A stretch of 64,000 nt of DNA from Branchiostoma floridae. Lineage: Eukaryota > Chordata > Leptocardii > Amphioxiformes > Branchiostomatidae. The position numbers were made by a program, and so were the translations under genes. Numbering within the stretch: the stretch's first letter is position 1; each line of letters starts with the position of its first letter. Below, piece after piece: positions 1-13,370 of the stretch. The notes below the pieces were generated by a model. That model made no database searches and was not told where the DNA came from. It worked only from the letters and a program-made list of their open reading frames with translations. The stretch is from assembly GCF_000003815.2 (NCBI RefSeq), contig NC_049993.1, forward strand, positions 13,803,526 to 13,867,525, written 5' to 3'.

Positions 1-495
1 CATCAAGCAAAGATTTATGCAAATGGTTTTGCATCATCAACCTGCTTCGCAGGAGTGACATTTCCAAGCATACAACTCCTCTGGGACTTTGCTGCCACTC
101 ACATCGCATCTCCTCATCATTTTGTACTTCTTTTATCCAACATGTATGTCTGACTCATGTGGAAGAGTTCATTTTTTGCTTATGAGGTTTGCTTAAAAGT
201 TTTGTATTAAGATGACAACTTTTGCTGCTCAGATGTTACAGTTCTCTATACCAAAGCACCTGCTAGTATTTCTGTGATCCTTTTTATTTTCCAAATAGAA
301 ATAAATGAAGAGCCATTGCCTCTGTTTGGACAACTAACACATGTCGGCAGTTTTCCCATCGGGATATCCAAGTACCCTCTGGACAGACTTCACTTCTGTG
401 GCTTTGGGATTATCAATAGTAATGTGGCTGGTTTTAAGGCAGTTTTTATTACGGCTGTCTCCAGCTTAACATTTTTTTTGTCTTACTCATTGTTT

Positions 496-600
496 TTGAA
501 GCCATGTTTCTTGATTTTCGTTGTTAAATCTGTTGTGTTAAGTAAGCTTGCAAAAATACATTTTCACCATTTTCGTGTCCTGACGTTAAAATTGTTTTGG
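496..600. repeat. Dispersed repeat fragment, copy 1
   Basis: Similar to 15271-15345: both carry a 'ttttcgttgttaaatct' or 'ttttcgtcgttaaatct' core preceded by a 'ccat' motif and followed by 'aagctt' and short A/T runs. No terminal repeats or target duplication were found, so the class is unknown. Confidence 0.45.
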
Positions 601-1754
601 ACGAACATTGTGAAATTTTTGTAGTGTCCCATTAGTCAAATTTCTGTTCCCGGACGGGTCATGTTTCATATACTGTATACGTACTGAGCTGCCTATAAAG
701 TAGATGTACAAAACTTCTTGTTCTATTAAAGTTTTAATAACAAACGAAAGTTTTTTGGGTGAATCATCGTGAACCCAGACACGTACCCATAAGAAAAGCC
801 TTAGTAACAAAAAGGCTGATCCATCATATGTTAGTCTTTGTCTCTCCCAGGGGCTGACATATGACAAAGCTGTGTTATATGTCGACTATATTCCAAGAAT
901 CCAAAAGTCACAATAGACTTACTGTTTAACTTGCTGTTTATGAGCATATTTATGTTCATGAGACAAATAGTTACTTGTTAAAAATCTATTTTTCCAAAGT
1001 TTTCCATCGTAAGTCTTCAAATTTTTGCTTTCATTTCCAGAATCAGAAAGAAATGTTTTGAGACTTATTTCATAGTGTCTATATAACAGATAAATCATAT
1101 CATGTTCATTTGTTTGAATACCAAGGATCATCTTTTATTCTGCTTGAAACTTGGCCATACATTTTTTATTGTTATTGCCACTTTGGGCATCTGTGAAAGG
1201 AAATATTGTAACACATGTGCTGAATAGAAGCACAATACCTTACGGTGTAACATTCTTCCAGAATATTGTCAAACTCTCAGCTTTCTATTGATTCGAAAAC
1301 TTTCTTTGTTGCCAAACACTTATATCTACCAAAGGGTGCATTGATGTGCCATATGCTTCACCAAGGAAAGACAATTCTGCTGAAATATGAGAACACAATC
1401 CATGCTGTTCTCGAGTTTCTATACTGGTATCTACTAAAATATCTTATTTACTAAAGCGAAGCTTTCAAAAGGGTTATTTCACAGTACCTCTAAATCTGTA
1501 TCTAAATGAATGTAAATCGGGGGCACTGTAAAACAGTTTGTGTTCCCCTGACAATTACAGGCCATTACTGCAGAATAATAATCGTAAGTTCTTTCCCTGC
1601 CTCTGCTATTGTCTGTGTCCCCCATTATTTTCACCACGTGTAGGACAATAAAGGAGTCACTTAGAGGTCAATAAATCAGAACCTTTGGCTGCTGGGTCAG
1701 CCTTGCTACCCTGTTATCACAGATATTGCCGAAAGTGATCAGCTGGTACCTTTT

Positions 1755-1880
1755 AGGGTAAAAATCGTTGAGAAAACCAGTGTCATTTTCAAATATTATT
1801 GAGAAAACTTGTGACTTGTGTCTAAAAATCATGGAGAAAATGTGTGCCTTTAAAATCATTGAGAAATCTGTTTATTTTTT
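1755..1880. repeat. Degenerate short tandem repeat
   Basis: Four loosely spaced copies of an 'aatcattgagaaaac'-like word occur about 35-45 bases apart (near 1768, 1797, 1827 and 1855). It looks like a decayed minisatellite. Confidence 0.4.
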
Positions 1881-3509
1881 ATTATCTAGAAAACTTAATG
1901 TGTCTTAAACTTAATTCAGAAAATTTGTCTTTTTATAAAAAAAAGGCTTTGAAAAACTTTGCAAGGAGTTGATGAAAGCTCATTGGTCTTTGTTGTGAAA
2001 CTTTTCTTTTTTTATTAAATAGTTGAGAAAGCTTCTTTCTTTGAAGGATCAATTGTTATTTCTAAAAATTCAGAGTATTATCAAATTGTAGCAGGAAGAG
2101 GAAATGATATTCAGCTTTGTTTCAAAGACAATCCCTATGGACTATGTAAATCAGATTACCTACTTCAATCAGCAGCATTATTGACATCTGGTCATTTCTA
2201 CCAAGTCTACCACAGTCCCCCACCAGCCTAGCAACAACACTTCTGTCTGTATAAAGGCCACAGCAAGTGAATTTTATGGATGACATTCTCTGTAGACTGC
2301 AAAAATATTAGATACTAAGGGCAAGAAAAACAAGATGGGTAAAAAAACATGATGGCAAATTTTCAGAATAGACCCCATAAATGTTGTAACAAGAATTGAA
2401 GTGACAATGGCATTACAACCAAACAGGGCATTCATTCCTGTATTCAAGAAGTGTACCTAGTAGACTAGTAAAAGTGACACTTGTGTGGTAGACTGGTATC
2501 ACTTACCAACTTGGCAACTACAGTCATTGCTTCCACAGTGGTGCCATGTTTAATACTAGTTTCACTTCTGCACCTACAGTCAGCTCTACCTCTCTAGTGT
2601 CAATTCTACATTATGACTATTAGATTACAACACCACTTATTTACCAATTTTGGTCTATCTGACCATCCCTGAATCAGAAAAAAAAAATTTCTTTCTGAAA
2701 TCAGGAAGAAAATAATGAGTGAGCGGATGTCATCCATAGAATTTACTTGCTGTGGCTAATTTAAATTTTAGATTTAATTAATTCAAGAGGTTGCTCTGGG
2801 ATTTAGCCCATGGCTGACACGAGCTACAGCGGAGTGATAGATTGGGAAAAAATGGAAATGAATGGCAAAGAGCTCGTGGTTTCGTACAGATCAGTGGGTA
2901 AATGAGGGGTTCAAAATTCGCAGAGATTTGGTGGCCTTAATTTGGCGGAAATGAGGTAACAAGGAGTGATGTATGGGTGAGGAACGGTGGGTTAATGGGA
3001 TAGTCTTGCTGAGTAATTTAGGCCAACATGTGGAGGGCTTTGAAACCTGTACTGCAAATATGCATTTAGGTTTACAACAAGTTAAACAAGAAAACATGCC
3101 CACGAAAGAACACAACTTGGGAATGGATCAAAAAGATGCATTAAGTAGAGAAGAAACTATGAACTTGCAATATTCTAAATCTTTTTAATGGATACGTGGT
3201 CTTAATCTGTCACATTAGAAATATGGCAAATGTCAGGAAATTGATAAAGAGAATTGCTAATAAGAAGTAATTAACCTAAATTGTTAAAACCTTTAAGCCT
3301 GTGACCGAGTTAATTATGTCAAAGACCTGTTTAAGGACACTTTTTCTTGCTATAAGCATATATAGTTCAAATAAGTGGAACCCTGTGAGTTCAAACTACT
3401 CTGACAGATTTGTTTTCCGTCGTTTACTTTTGCACCCCAAAACTTTCTCGGCGAAGCCAATCCTTAAGCACATCAACGGCATGATAAAGTCGTTGATGGA
3501 TCTTAATTA

Positions 3510-3840
3510 GGCGTGTGCCACTTTGCAATCATTGGAGGGCTGCGGGATTTGGGTTGATTACCGGTGCAGCGTTATCTCGTGCCTGCACCTGTGGCCGCGC
3601 CTCGATTAACCATTATGCACACTCCATTATCTGCCCGCCGCAACCTTGCTCCCGAGCGCCGATATTCGGGGAGAAACAGGTTCAAATTGTACCCCCGTAG
3701 ATGTGAGTGGGAATTACATGTTGTGGTGCAGGCGGGGGGGCTTAGTGTGGTCTTTGTCTTGCCGCGAGGAACGCTCGTGTGCAGAGACACATCCATCATA
3801 GCAAGACAGCCCAATGCACCAGACTTTCTTTGTGTGCAAG
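3510..3840. promoter_or_regulatory. GC-rich noncoding island, candidate enhancer
   Basis: A CpG-containing block of about 330 bases in AT-rich surroundings. It contains a CACCTG E-box near 3584 and AT-rich homeodomain-like words such as 'cgattaaccattatgc'. Overlapping frames on both strands are open, as expected for GC-rich DNA, but none resembles a known protein. A regulatory role is inferred only from composition and context. Confidence 0.3.
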
Positions 3841-3878
3841 AGAGCTAAAATGTACCAAAGGCAAGGAATACTACCATA

Positions 3879-4115
3879 CAGGGCTGGGTACCAACCGGTT
3901 TTTCTTCTTGTACATGAAGATAGGATTTTAACACACTTAGAAGTCAGATACACTGTCAAATAGATTCCTTTGTAAAAAAAATGGACCATTGTTTCGAGTA
4001 TAGGCCATTCACAAGTTTCCACAAGTAGGTCCAGGTTCAGGTCCGGACCTGGACCTGGTCTTCTGGACCTGGACTGTACCTGCACCTGAATTTTCTGTAC
4101 CAGTACCCAGCCCTA
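3879..4115. mobile_element. hAT-like MITE, short copy (237 bp)
   Basis: Terminal inverted repeats read CAGGGCTGGGTAC at the left and its complement GTACCCAGCCCTA at the right (one end base differs). The element is flanked by a perfect 8-bp duplication, ctaccata, at 3871-3878 and 4116-4123. An 8-bp duplication with C/TA-start termini is typical of the hAT superfamily. The interior has no transposase; its right part repeats 'ggtccagg/ggacctgg' words. A longer relative lies at 49208-49685. Confidence 0.85.
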
Positions 4116-4323
4116 CTACCATACATTGATGTTAGAGAGTCAGGAAAATGAATACATATTCAATCTTAAATACATTCTGTAATGTATCTTATCAATACTC
4201 AAAATGTGGCTTATAGTATAGATTTATACATTAATGTACTGCAGTCTGTTGCTGTCTTCTGGTCAATTTTTGTTAATATGAAAATTGAAACATTATTAAT
4301 AAAACTAGAGTTCGGCGACCTCA

Positions 4324-5373
4324 TACCTCCATGAAAATTTAGAGCTTTTGTAAATTTCACGCAAATGACTAAGACATTAACATAATTTATGCATGGTGTT
4401 GTTCATCATTGACAATCGTACACATGTCGCAATTATAAAATTCCCATTATTAATCATAAAGTGGTTTTGCAATTTTTACATAAATTATGCAAATAAGTTC
4501 CTCATTACCATATTTAGTATCTACTTATATTCCACCTATCATAATTAACATGTGTTACATTTATCAGAAGTCCAGTTATTGAAAACAATGGAATTATACA
4601 ATTTCCTCATTAATTATGCAAATTAAGTCCTCATTTGCATAAAATGTATATCATTATGAACATCTTTGCCTAAGGTACCCGCATGCCTAATATGATGACA
4701 ATCCGTTAATCCTTTCTGCAGTTATCCTCTTTGGAATGTCTTGACAAAAATGCCCCTGCAGTTCCTAAATTGAATGTTAGGGGGCTGAAACTTGCTCCAC
4801 TTTGTCATGACACTAAAAGCTATCTACCACCCAAATTTCAAGATCATATAACGTCCAAGACAAGAGATACATAGAAAAAACTGCTATGATTGAATGTTGT
4901 CATTAATTATGCAAATTTGCTCCTATTTTGCATAATTAGTATTTCATCTTGTACAACATTGCCCAAGGTACCTACATACCAAAAATCATGAAAATCCGTT
5001 GTTCCCTTCTTGAGTTATCCTCGTCAGAAGTTTTTGACAAAAATGCCCCTGCTATCCCAAAACTAGACGCTAGGGGGCCCAAACTTATGTCACTTCTTCC
5101 TGAGCACAAGAGCTATCTAATACTCAAAAATCGTGACCATAGCATGTTCAGAACACCAAGATAGCAAAACCGGAAGTTGCGCTGCAGTACCAAGGGGAGC
5201 CGCTAGGGGGCCCAAAATCTAATTATTTCCAGCTTTCATCACACCCTACCAACACACCAAGTATGAAACCAATCCACCCAGCCGTTCTTGAGTTATCTTG
5301 TTTACACACAGACACACAGACACACAGACAAACGCGGGGTAAAATATAACCTCCATGAAATTTCATGGAGGTA
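4324..5373. mobile_element. Non-autonomous element with inverted ends and internal tandem units
   Basis: The left end (4324-4340) reads tacctccatgaaaattt; the right end (5358-5373) is its near-perfect inverse. The right end is also the second half of a perfect 24-bp palindrome at 5349-5372. Inside are two diverged tandem units about 293 bp apart, starting with 'tcattaattatgca' at 4607 and 4900. Each carries 'caaaaatgcccctgc' and a 'tagggggc' box, and a partial third unit precedes them. A CA/GA microsatellite (5306-5332) precedes the right end. No transposase frame is present. Confidence 0.7.
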
Positions 5374-5975
5374 ACTCATGGAGGTAATTATTAAGTTGAT
5401 AGCCCTGCAAAGCACAGGAAAGAATGGAGCACTGTCTTGTTTACCGTTGGAATCAATGAAAGTGAACAGAGCTAGGTCAAGGGCTGAAATGTATGCTAAT
5501 GTTATGCTGTCAGAGGTGTGAAAGTAAATGGATACATAAATGGCAAAGCACAATACATCTAGTAGGCTTTCTGTATAAGCAAGCAGCTGTTAGTAAGGCA
5601 GCATAAATAGAAATAATTTTGTTTATCAATATTGCAAGAGTCAAATAGATGAGTTGGTATTCCAATCTCTGCCAACCAAGACTGAAGCAATGACCCTAGA
5701 AGAAGAAGCACAAATGGTAACAACACTGATAAAGACTTTCTCCAATTGTTATCCAAAATGATTAGCATTTTTGCGTCCATTCTCATCTTGAATGGCACAC
5801 ACAATCTTTTTCCTTTTCAAATCTTTGAAATAAATGACGCTGACAAGAAAATGAAGTTGCAAGTCTGAAAACTAACAAGTCAAATTGGTGTTGGCTTACT
5901 TTTGAAAGACCTGGACCAAAATAGATGTCCAGCCTATTCCAGACCATATAATGGACATTCATACGTTCAACTTAA

Positions 5976-6206
5976 TGCAAGGAGGTCATCCTGAAGAGAT
6001 GCTTACAGAAGCTTGTAACGTGGATTGAAGAGGATCCAGAGAGCAAATTACTAGTCTGGAGGTCACGGAGGTCAGAGCAGCGTGATGGGGAAGATGGTCG
6101 GCAATTTGCGAGCCGACGTGTTTGGAAGGTCAACAGAGAACCCCGTCCTGATCCCTGGTGGAAATCATCAGAACAGAGACGGGGGTTCGAAAGGAGAAGA
6201 AATTGA
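5976..6206 (+). other. Coding-like open island of unknown identity
   Basis: A frame of 76 codons is open from just after a TAA (5973-5975) to a TGA at 6204, in a segment more GC-rich than its flanks. It has no ATG near its start, so it would need to be a terminal exon; a weak acceptor AG lies at 5980-5981. The predicted peptide is very rich in Arg, Glu and Trp, with a WIEEDPESK stretch near its start and PDPWWKS near its end. I do not recognise a family. It could equally be a noncoding island whose composition leaves one frame open. Confidence 0.25.
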
Positions 6207-6379
6207 AAGGGTGACCAAACGAAGACTGAATTTCTTCCAGTAGTAATCCGAATTTCATTTATGAAGAGTTTGTATTAAAAAAGTTCTATTTGAACGCATG
6301 CTGGTGTATATGTGGTACATCAACTCTTGTGATTCCACTTTGTACCATAAGATAGCCACATTTTTGGTGGATTTAAAGA

Positions 6380-6490
6380 GATCTACTAAGACAGCATCAG
6401 TAATACTTAAAGTATGTAAGTATGTACTTAAGATATCCAGGTGTTCAAGACATTCTTGAAAAGGCCCTGATAACACTTTTTTAGAGTACC
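6380..6490. repeat. Dispersed repeat fragment shared with 58390-58480
   Basis: Both places contain 'cagtaatactt(a/g)aagtatg' followed after a short spacer by 'gtgttcaagacattcttga'. No element boundaries are visible. Confidence 0.5.
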
Positions 6491-6619
6491 TGTCAGAGTT
6501 ATTAGGAAACCATGAATAATAATTTCAAACTTCTCAATTTTTTTAAACTCAAAAGACAGGAAATAGTGAAAATCTTCAAAAGAAAACTTTTGATAAACTT
6601 CAAGGTCAAAAACTTTCAA

Positions 6620-8440
6620 GTATGTGTTGTAGTTGACATATAGCGGAAGGCCATGGCAGATCCTGGTCTCCTGTATAGTGTCTGATCAGTAAAAAAATAA
6701 GAGGACAAATTGAAACCCAGTCGATGCTGAGCAGGGAAGCCAAAATTGCAGCTATTGCATTGGGCGTTCCAAATCAGATAGTAAGTCTTCGTGTAAACAT
6801 AATGTTCCTGTGTTGACTCCGGCTGAGTCAATTTTGATTTGACTCAAAAATATTTGTGTAAATCTGACCACAGCACAACTGAAACAGCAAGTAGCTGAAT
6901 GGGAAAAATCCCTCTTCTTGCTGCTAGTTTCATTGCTCGTATCAGTAAAACTGACCAATCAGATCAATTTTGCTTAATTTTCCCCAGATTATTTCTGTCT
7001 TGTCTAATAATGCTCATAGCCCTGCTTATTGGTAGTCTTCAAAATATAGTTACCTTGCTTCAAACTTAATTTTTGTCACATATTGCACATTATCAATATT
7101 GCCCAAGTATGTAAAATGTAGGATTCATTATACAAAATGATGAGGGTAAGATGTCAGCAAGATTGCAAAATGACAACATAATCAAAGAAATGATGAATGA
7201 CAATGATAGTAATGAATAATGATAGCTCACTCATACATTTAATTATTTCTGACGTCAATAAAACTGTTGGATTGGTGTCCATGCTGACTTTGCAAAAAGT
7301 TTTGGTCCTTACAACTGGGATGCTCCTTCACACGCTGAGTTTGATTCAATTCTATCTACTGGTAAGATTTAAGCTTACATGACAGAGTTTTCACAAATTC
7401 TTTTTCAACTTGAAGGACATTCAAGGGGGATCAGGTTCTGATGCAACTTCAACCCAACATCCAACAGAAACTGTGCGGAATTCTATTGTAACTTCAAGAC
7501 AACAACTCCTGTACATGACTGCTAAGACATTGTAACTACGGTACCATGCTGGTCAAGGGTTAAAACCATTTAGTTATTGTTTACAGTTGACCTTATTACT
7601 GATTATTGATAAATACAATCAGTTCACCAGCCAGGCTTAACACCCAAAGTCTAGCATGTGCACATAATGCTCTGTGACAGGGCTACGTTTAGCTAATCTG
7701 ATGCTAAAAGGAAAAGTTTTTATTTGTTGGTGCTGTCCTCAGTGCTGAATTGACGACTGTTGTGTACCCACATTCTCTCTGTTGGAAGTTGATGCTTGAA
7801 AGGATTATGTTCTAGTGGGAACCTTTGACATTTCATTACCTGAGGCCACAGCAGGAAATCTAATGGGTTACATCCTCTGCAGAATACAAATTCAATGTGA
7901 GAGGACCTAAAAACAAACAAGGTGCCAAATCTTTAGAATAGAGGCTGTTGCAGTGCTCCCTTGGAAATCAGTTTTTCGTAAACCTAAGGGACTAACCTAC
8001 AAGATTGATGAATTGAAAAAAGTTGTGATAAGAATCATACAGACAAAACATCACAGTCTTTAGTTCATGTCTATGAGAAGTGCACAAAGGGACATGTGTG
8101 GTTGGTATCCTATTGTCACATGATAATCCTGTAACTTCACTCAAGGCTACCTCATTCGTGTCCCTTCTACAACTACCAAGTAAGTAACTTCTACAACATT
8201 ATCTCACTATTGACACTTCTACAATACAGTAAAGGCTATCTTAGGGCATAATTTCCCAATTTTTGCATTTTTGTTGGAATGTTGACCATCTCTGGAGGGG
8301 GCCCAAATGTTCATTTTTGGTGAAAACATGCAAAAACTAATGCAATATAATCTACTTGCTGTGGCCTATGTAACTTTCCTTCACCCAATAATTAAAGGTA
8401 ACCAGTAGAAAAAAATTGGATTGTGAAGAATGACCAACCA
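6620..8440. other. Gene-free AT-rich stretch
   Basis: Nothing recognisable apart from a full cAMP-response-like word, tgacgtca, at 7250-7257, which may be chance. Reading frames are short and low-complexity. Confidence 0.5.
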
Positions 8441-8465
8441 CAATTCAATTCAATTCAATTCAATC
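8441..8465. repeat. CAATT microsatellite
   Basis: Five consecutive copies of the 5-bp unit caatt, the last one ending in c. Confidence 0.9.
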
Positions 8466-8559
8466 TAAATTTCTTTAGAAGAAATATACTCTTTACAAGT
8501 AATATGCCTACTACAAGAATCAGAATCCTATCATTGCATAATTTTACTCAAACTCTTAA

Positions 8560-8830
8560 GGTTTGCCCCAGGGTGTGGAGTAACCCTTCCCATCATTCAT
8601 CTGTTAGTAATGTGCCGGGGCGGAAGGCTATCCCTACATGCCGTGCTGATCCCATGATTCTGATGCGAGCTGACACATCCTCAAAATCAATCAGGAGAAA
8701 ATGGTGGTGATGAATTAATAACATCGGCTGCATCGCAGTCGGTAAATGATGGGCCGGACGGAAAGGGACCGCGGAGAGGTAGACCGCTTCACTGGTTCAT
8801 CAGCGTTAATTGAAGGGACTGTGCGCCAAG
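8560..8830. promoter_or_regulatory. GC-rich noncoding island, candidate enhancer
   Basis: CpG-containing block with a homeodomain-like 'gatgaattaataac' core (about 8709-8722) in GC-rich flanks ('gggccggacgg', 'gaccgcggagagg'). No splice-flanked exon is evident. Regulatory function is inferred from composition only. Confidence 0.3.
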
Positions 8831-8839
8831 CCAAGGACT

Positions 8840-11495
8840 TGATGTGATCGTGGCTTTATTGCACAATTTAGCCCTCAGTACTTTGACCAACAGAATGGAC
8901 AATGATTCAGTGGTCAGTCGCATGTACTCACATCAACCGGTTCTAGACTTGGTTTCAGCTATGGGTGATCTATCTATTACTACCTGTCTGCTGAAGATGT
9001 CAGTAGTAAACTGTCTAACATTAACTCACTACTATTTCAGTCAAATGAGGTCAGAAAGACTGGTCTAGGTGGATAGGTGGCCACTATAAACAGGGTTCTT
9101 TAAAATTCTTGTGTCAGGGAAAAATCATCTAAGTGACAACCAAGAAGTGGTCATATTGGCTAGGTGGTCTTAATGTAGAGGCGGTCACTTGTACATTGAC
9201 TGTATACTCTTCAAAGTTATATTTAATTCGCTATCTATTCAGTTACTGTCAAAGTACAAGAAATGTCCTCTTTTTCTTGATAGTCAATTCTAATGAAAAT
9301 TGAAGAAAATCAAGCTATTATATGATCATATTTGACTGGTATTAAGTTGGTTATGTTCACACTCTGCTCATACCTTTTGGTGTATAGGGGCAGTGCTAAT
9401 CTCTGTCCTATAGCCCTTGGGCCACATTGAGCTATAGGAGAGGGCTTAAGTCTACTGGTAGTCAGATGGATAAAAAGTTGGAAATGATTTAGTTTCCTCG
9501 TAATGTCATTAAAAAGTTATAAACTTACTTACAAGTCTGTTCCTTTGTCTTTGGCTGATCATATGCTTGATTGATTTCAAACCTGATCTAATAATTCCAT
9601 GTATTGAATTTGCTCACAAAGGTCTTATCGCATACTCCAGATAATCATCAAAGTTAAGATGTAACTGAAGATGTAGGAAATTCTAGAGACATGGCGTTGT
9701 CACCGATGCTCAATCAAGCTCTAAATCTGCTTCAAATCCAATATTAAAACTTGATGCCGTGGATAAAGTCAAGACAGTATCTTAATGAACATCAAGGGCA
9801 AATCTCGAAAAAGGAAATTGGATTTCTAAGATTTAAGTCACCCAGGGAAGAGAAATCTTCCTGTCATTAATCGAATCTGTCTGGTGTAAATCAGCCTTGA
9901 AATGTTAGTGTCACTCCTGTTTTCCTGGTAATGTGCATTAGCAAACCTTATTCAGCCAGACTGAAATGGACTTTATAACCAGTATATCACCATGTCAGTA
10001 CTAAATTATATTTGTCCATCTGTCTGTCATTGTTACAGCATAATTTAAGAAGCAGTGTATCCATCCTGATGATATTTGATGTGGTGAGTAGGGTTAGGAA
10101 AATGACAATGATAATGCATGGGGGCACTAGTGACTTTCCTAGGTACTACAGTAAAACTTCTGTTTCTGATACCTCATATTCCGGACATGCTATGGTCATG
10201 ATTTTTGAGTGATACCCGCAGATAGCTCTTGGGACAGCGTTAGTGAGTAGGTTTGGTCCTCCTAGAAGCTTGTTTTGAACTGTTGGGGACAACTTTTTTT
10301 TTTCAAACTTTGAACAAAGAACTAAAGAAGAGGTTGGCGGATTGCCAAGATTTTTGGTATGTACATGGCTTAAGTGATGATTTATTTATACTGTAGCAGT
10401 TGGATTATTGAATCTTATTTCACTTCTATGATTTATAACATCATAAGTTTGTATCCTGTTTTCCTGTCATGGTTTCCCTTGGAAATCAGCTCAATTTGGC
10501 TGAAGGGACCAAATAAATATCTTTAAGTTACTGAAGATTGATGGATAAATGAATGAATAAAGTTATTATTTGTACATGCAGATGGCCAGTATGCTATTTT
10601 ATGAGTCACAGGTTTGAAGAAAGTTTTACAAATAGAAGCTGTATATTTCAACCCTGCTTTCCACTGCAAATAGATAAAATGCAAGCAGATGTTGTATAAG
10701 TGTTAGCTACTTTACATACTCTTATCTTTACAATGCATTCCACTGGTTAAAAGGGAATTATGTGTATTAAGGTATCATGGTACAACCCTAATACTAGCTG
10801 GCAAGCTGTATTATTCAACAACACCCAAACTGTTGGAGGAATGGTTGAAGGAATGCCTGTTAAGATGTCACAGCTTTAACCAAGTGCTACGTACCTGTAC
10901 ACAACACCAGAACTGGACTTGTAAAAACATGTTCAGGTCCAGTTTAAAAACAATAACACTTAAATCAGGAGTCCCACAATAAACTGCCTCTTGCTTATAA
11001 TCTAATTTTTGGGTCTAAACAATCTCAAACCTTCCACAGACGGTGAAACTTTGCACTGGAAAGATATGAAAAAAAACAGCTGTTTTTGTGTTCACTACTG
11101 ACTGTATGTAATGTTGCAAGATGTTCATATATTTTTGCATGTAAAATTCATGCCAATACATTTGTATGCAGTTTTACCTGACTTGAACCTAGACCTGAGT
11201 TTAGTTATGCAGCGTTGTCAATGACTCTAAAATGCTGTTCATGATGTTGAATTCATTCTGATACTTAAGCCATATCCAGGAATAAGCCATCTTATAATGA
11301 GACAAGTCATTGTAACTTCCATTCTAATGTGTTTTTGTAAACAACATTGGTGCACTTTGTTGATATTGACATTGTAAAATCATCAGGGAAATAAAACATG
11401 TTAGCAAGGCATCTTTCTGGTGTGTTTTTTTGCTGCAGGTGAGAGTGGTGTGTCAGTACTTGTTAAGACTGTACGTATGATGTGCTATTCATAAC
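8840..11495. other. Gene-free stretch with decayed repeats
   Basis: No gene recognised. The part from about 10890 to 11200 has 'aggtccagt' and 'acctagacctga' words like the interior of the hAT-like MITEs at 3879 and 49208, suggesting an eroded relative without visible ends. Confidence 0.45.
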
Positions 11496-11499
11496 GACA

Positions 11500-12130
11500 T
11501 GCACCACAGCACCCCTTTCTACCTCCGAGACCACGACACTGATTTTCCACCCAAGCAGAAGAGACGTGGCAATTCTAAATGTCATTTTCACCTCTCCGGA
11601 AAAAACATAAAGGACTTCATTAATTATTTAGGAGCTTCTCTTCAAACCGTTTCAAATCTGCCCTGTCACAGTTCCATATTGGATGGTACGTGTGTATTGG
11701 CTGGGTTGGGTTTTCTTTCATCTCCGAAACCACGTTTCTTGAATGCTCTCCAAAAGCTTGATGACTGCTTGACCTAGCCCTCGGCGTATGAAATGTTTTC
11801 CCCTCCACCATTTTGGCGAGCGGCACTCCAAACGATAACAAGATTATAGCGTACGGTGTCGGGAGGAAATCAGCGCGCTCCAGACATGGCGTGCACAACG
11901 GAGGTGTCAGGGGGGCGGTTATTAGGCGGGCTGGCGCCACAACCATTAGGCATAAATTTAGCATAATAAATGTGCGTGCGGAGGAATCCCCACGGGAGGG
12001 GGATCAGAGGAACGCTGCCGTACCCCGCGGTCTCGGAGGGACAGTTTACGCAGCACTGATGTGCAGATCAGCCACAGGTTGTTCATTAGGACCTCCGCTT
12101 TGCTCCGACTAGATTTGCAAAATGGCGCAT
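11500..12130. promoter_or_regulatory. Long GC-rich noncoding island
   Basis: About 630 bases rich in CpG, with AT-rich binding-site-like words embedded ('cattaattattta' near 11618 and 'ttagcataataaatg' near 11957). Minus-strand frames are open for about 110 codons and one ends at 11620 in a plausible hydrophilic tail, but there is no clear splice acceptor and no family resemblance. A conserved regulatory element is the simplest reading. Confidence 0.3.
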
Positions 12131-13370
12131 CTCGAATAGCAAAACGACTTAAATAAGGCCTGGTACCACCTAACCATGTCTCATCACGATGTGCTCAGTA
12201 TCAGTAAGAATAATTTTACAGGGGCAATCATAACATTTGTGTATACATATAACTCGCTAATAATAATTTCACTTCTGACGTAAATTTCTTCATGTTTTGA
12301 TGACAGGCAAAATATGTTCGGGAAGACAGATGAAAGATAACTTGAAATTCATGCAGAATTATGTATATAGGACACTGGATTTTTAACTAGTCAATGTATT
12401 ATATTTGAAAAATTCAACCTGGCATGGCTAATTTTCCTAACACTGCATTTGATGCGGGTGGTGACTGGTATGATGAAAGTTTATCATGTTGATAAATTTC
12501 ACATTTGAAATGCAAAGCTCTGAAGCCTTCGGGTGCATTGCAAAGAGACTTAGAAACCACCAAACACTTAATGCCTCCCTCCTAGAGGACTGCAGTGATG
12601 TGTAAAGTGCATCAACGCTCAAATGAGCTGTCTTAATCATTAATAGCAATCTAGTTTACCAAGGACACAGCAAAATGCAAGGTGCAGCAATTTTTGAGGC
12701 ATCTTTAGTGAAAATTGGTCACTTGTGATATAAAGGTAAAACTTTTTTACGTATTCTGGGAACAGTTAAGAACAACGTTGAAACGTTGTATCTTCATTTG
12801 ATATTTGGATTTGTTATTGCAAAAAAAGCTTGTTCCCTCCTTTGACAGAATAATCTTTTGACAGGATAAAAGCTACAATCATTTCCCATAGTTGAACAGT
12901 CAAACCTGCATGGAGCAGGCAACCAACTCCTGTCACAAGCCACATTAAAACAATCATGTACATTTTTACATATTCAACCTCACCCTGTCCTGAGCAACCA
13001 CCTGTCCTCAGTAAACATTTTTCTCAGTCCATCCAGTGGTTGCTGAATCAAGGGTTGACTGTACAAGTAAAATGTGTGTGGAGACTTCATGCCATATCTT
13101 AGCTTGTAAACATTGTTGAAGGAAACTACACAAAGAGCGAATGCAAGAAAAGTGACCAAAAATGTCTATTCCTTGAATAGACTCAAGCTGGTACGTTGAG
13201 ATGAGCAACTGTCACTTATATATTAAATAACAACTACACTGGAAATCTAATACTGCACAATTTTTGTCCCAACATTACTTCACTCTAGTCAAAAAGTCCA
13301 AACCATGCAGCCTGCAGTGACTTTCAATTATGTCCTGAAGTTTTTTATCTGCTGTGATGGTGACAGGAGA
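12131..13370. other. Gene-free AT-rich stretch
   Basis: No repeat, exon or RNA gene recognised. Confidence 0.5.

Larger units (their letters stand above)
1..3500. other. Gene-free AT-rich flank
   Basis: No reading frame here has convincing protein character and no exon flanked by good splice sites was recognised. The stretch holds a dispersed-repeat fragment near 496-600 and a short degenerate tandem tract near 1755-1880. It lies downstream of the minus-strand ELAV gene. Confidence 0.6.

Noticed and set aside
3714-4085. 123-codon minus frame
   Set aside because: It spans the edge of a MITE and a GC-rich island, so it is not a single coding unit.
11620-11964. 114-codon minus frame as a gene
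   Set aside because: It is CpG-driven, with no recognisable motif and no convincing acceptor. Kept only as a noncoding island.
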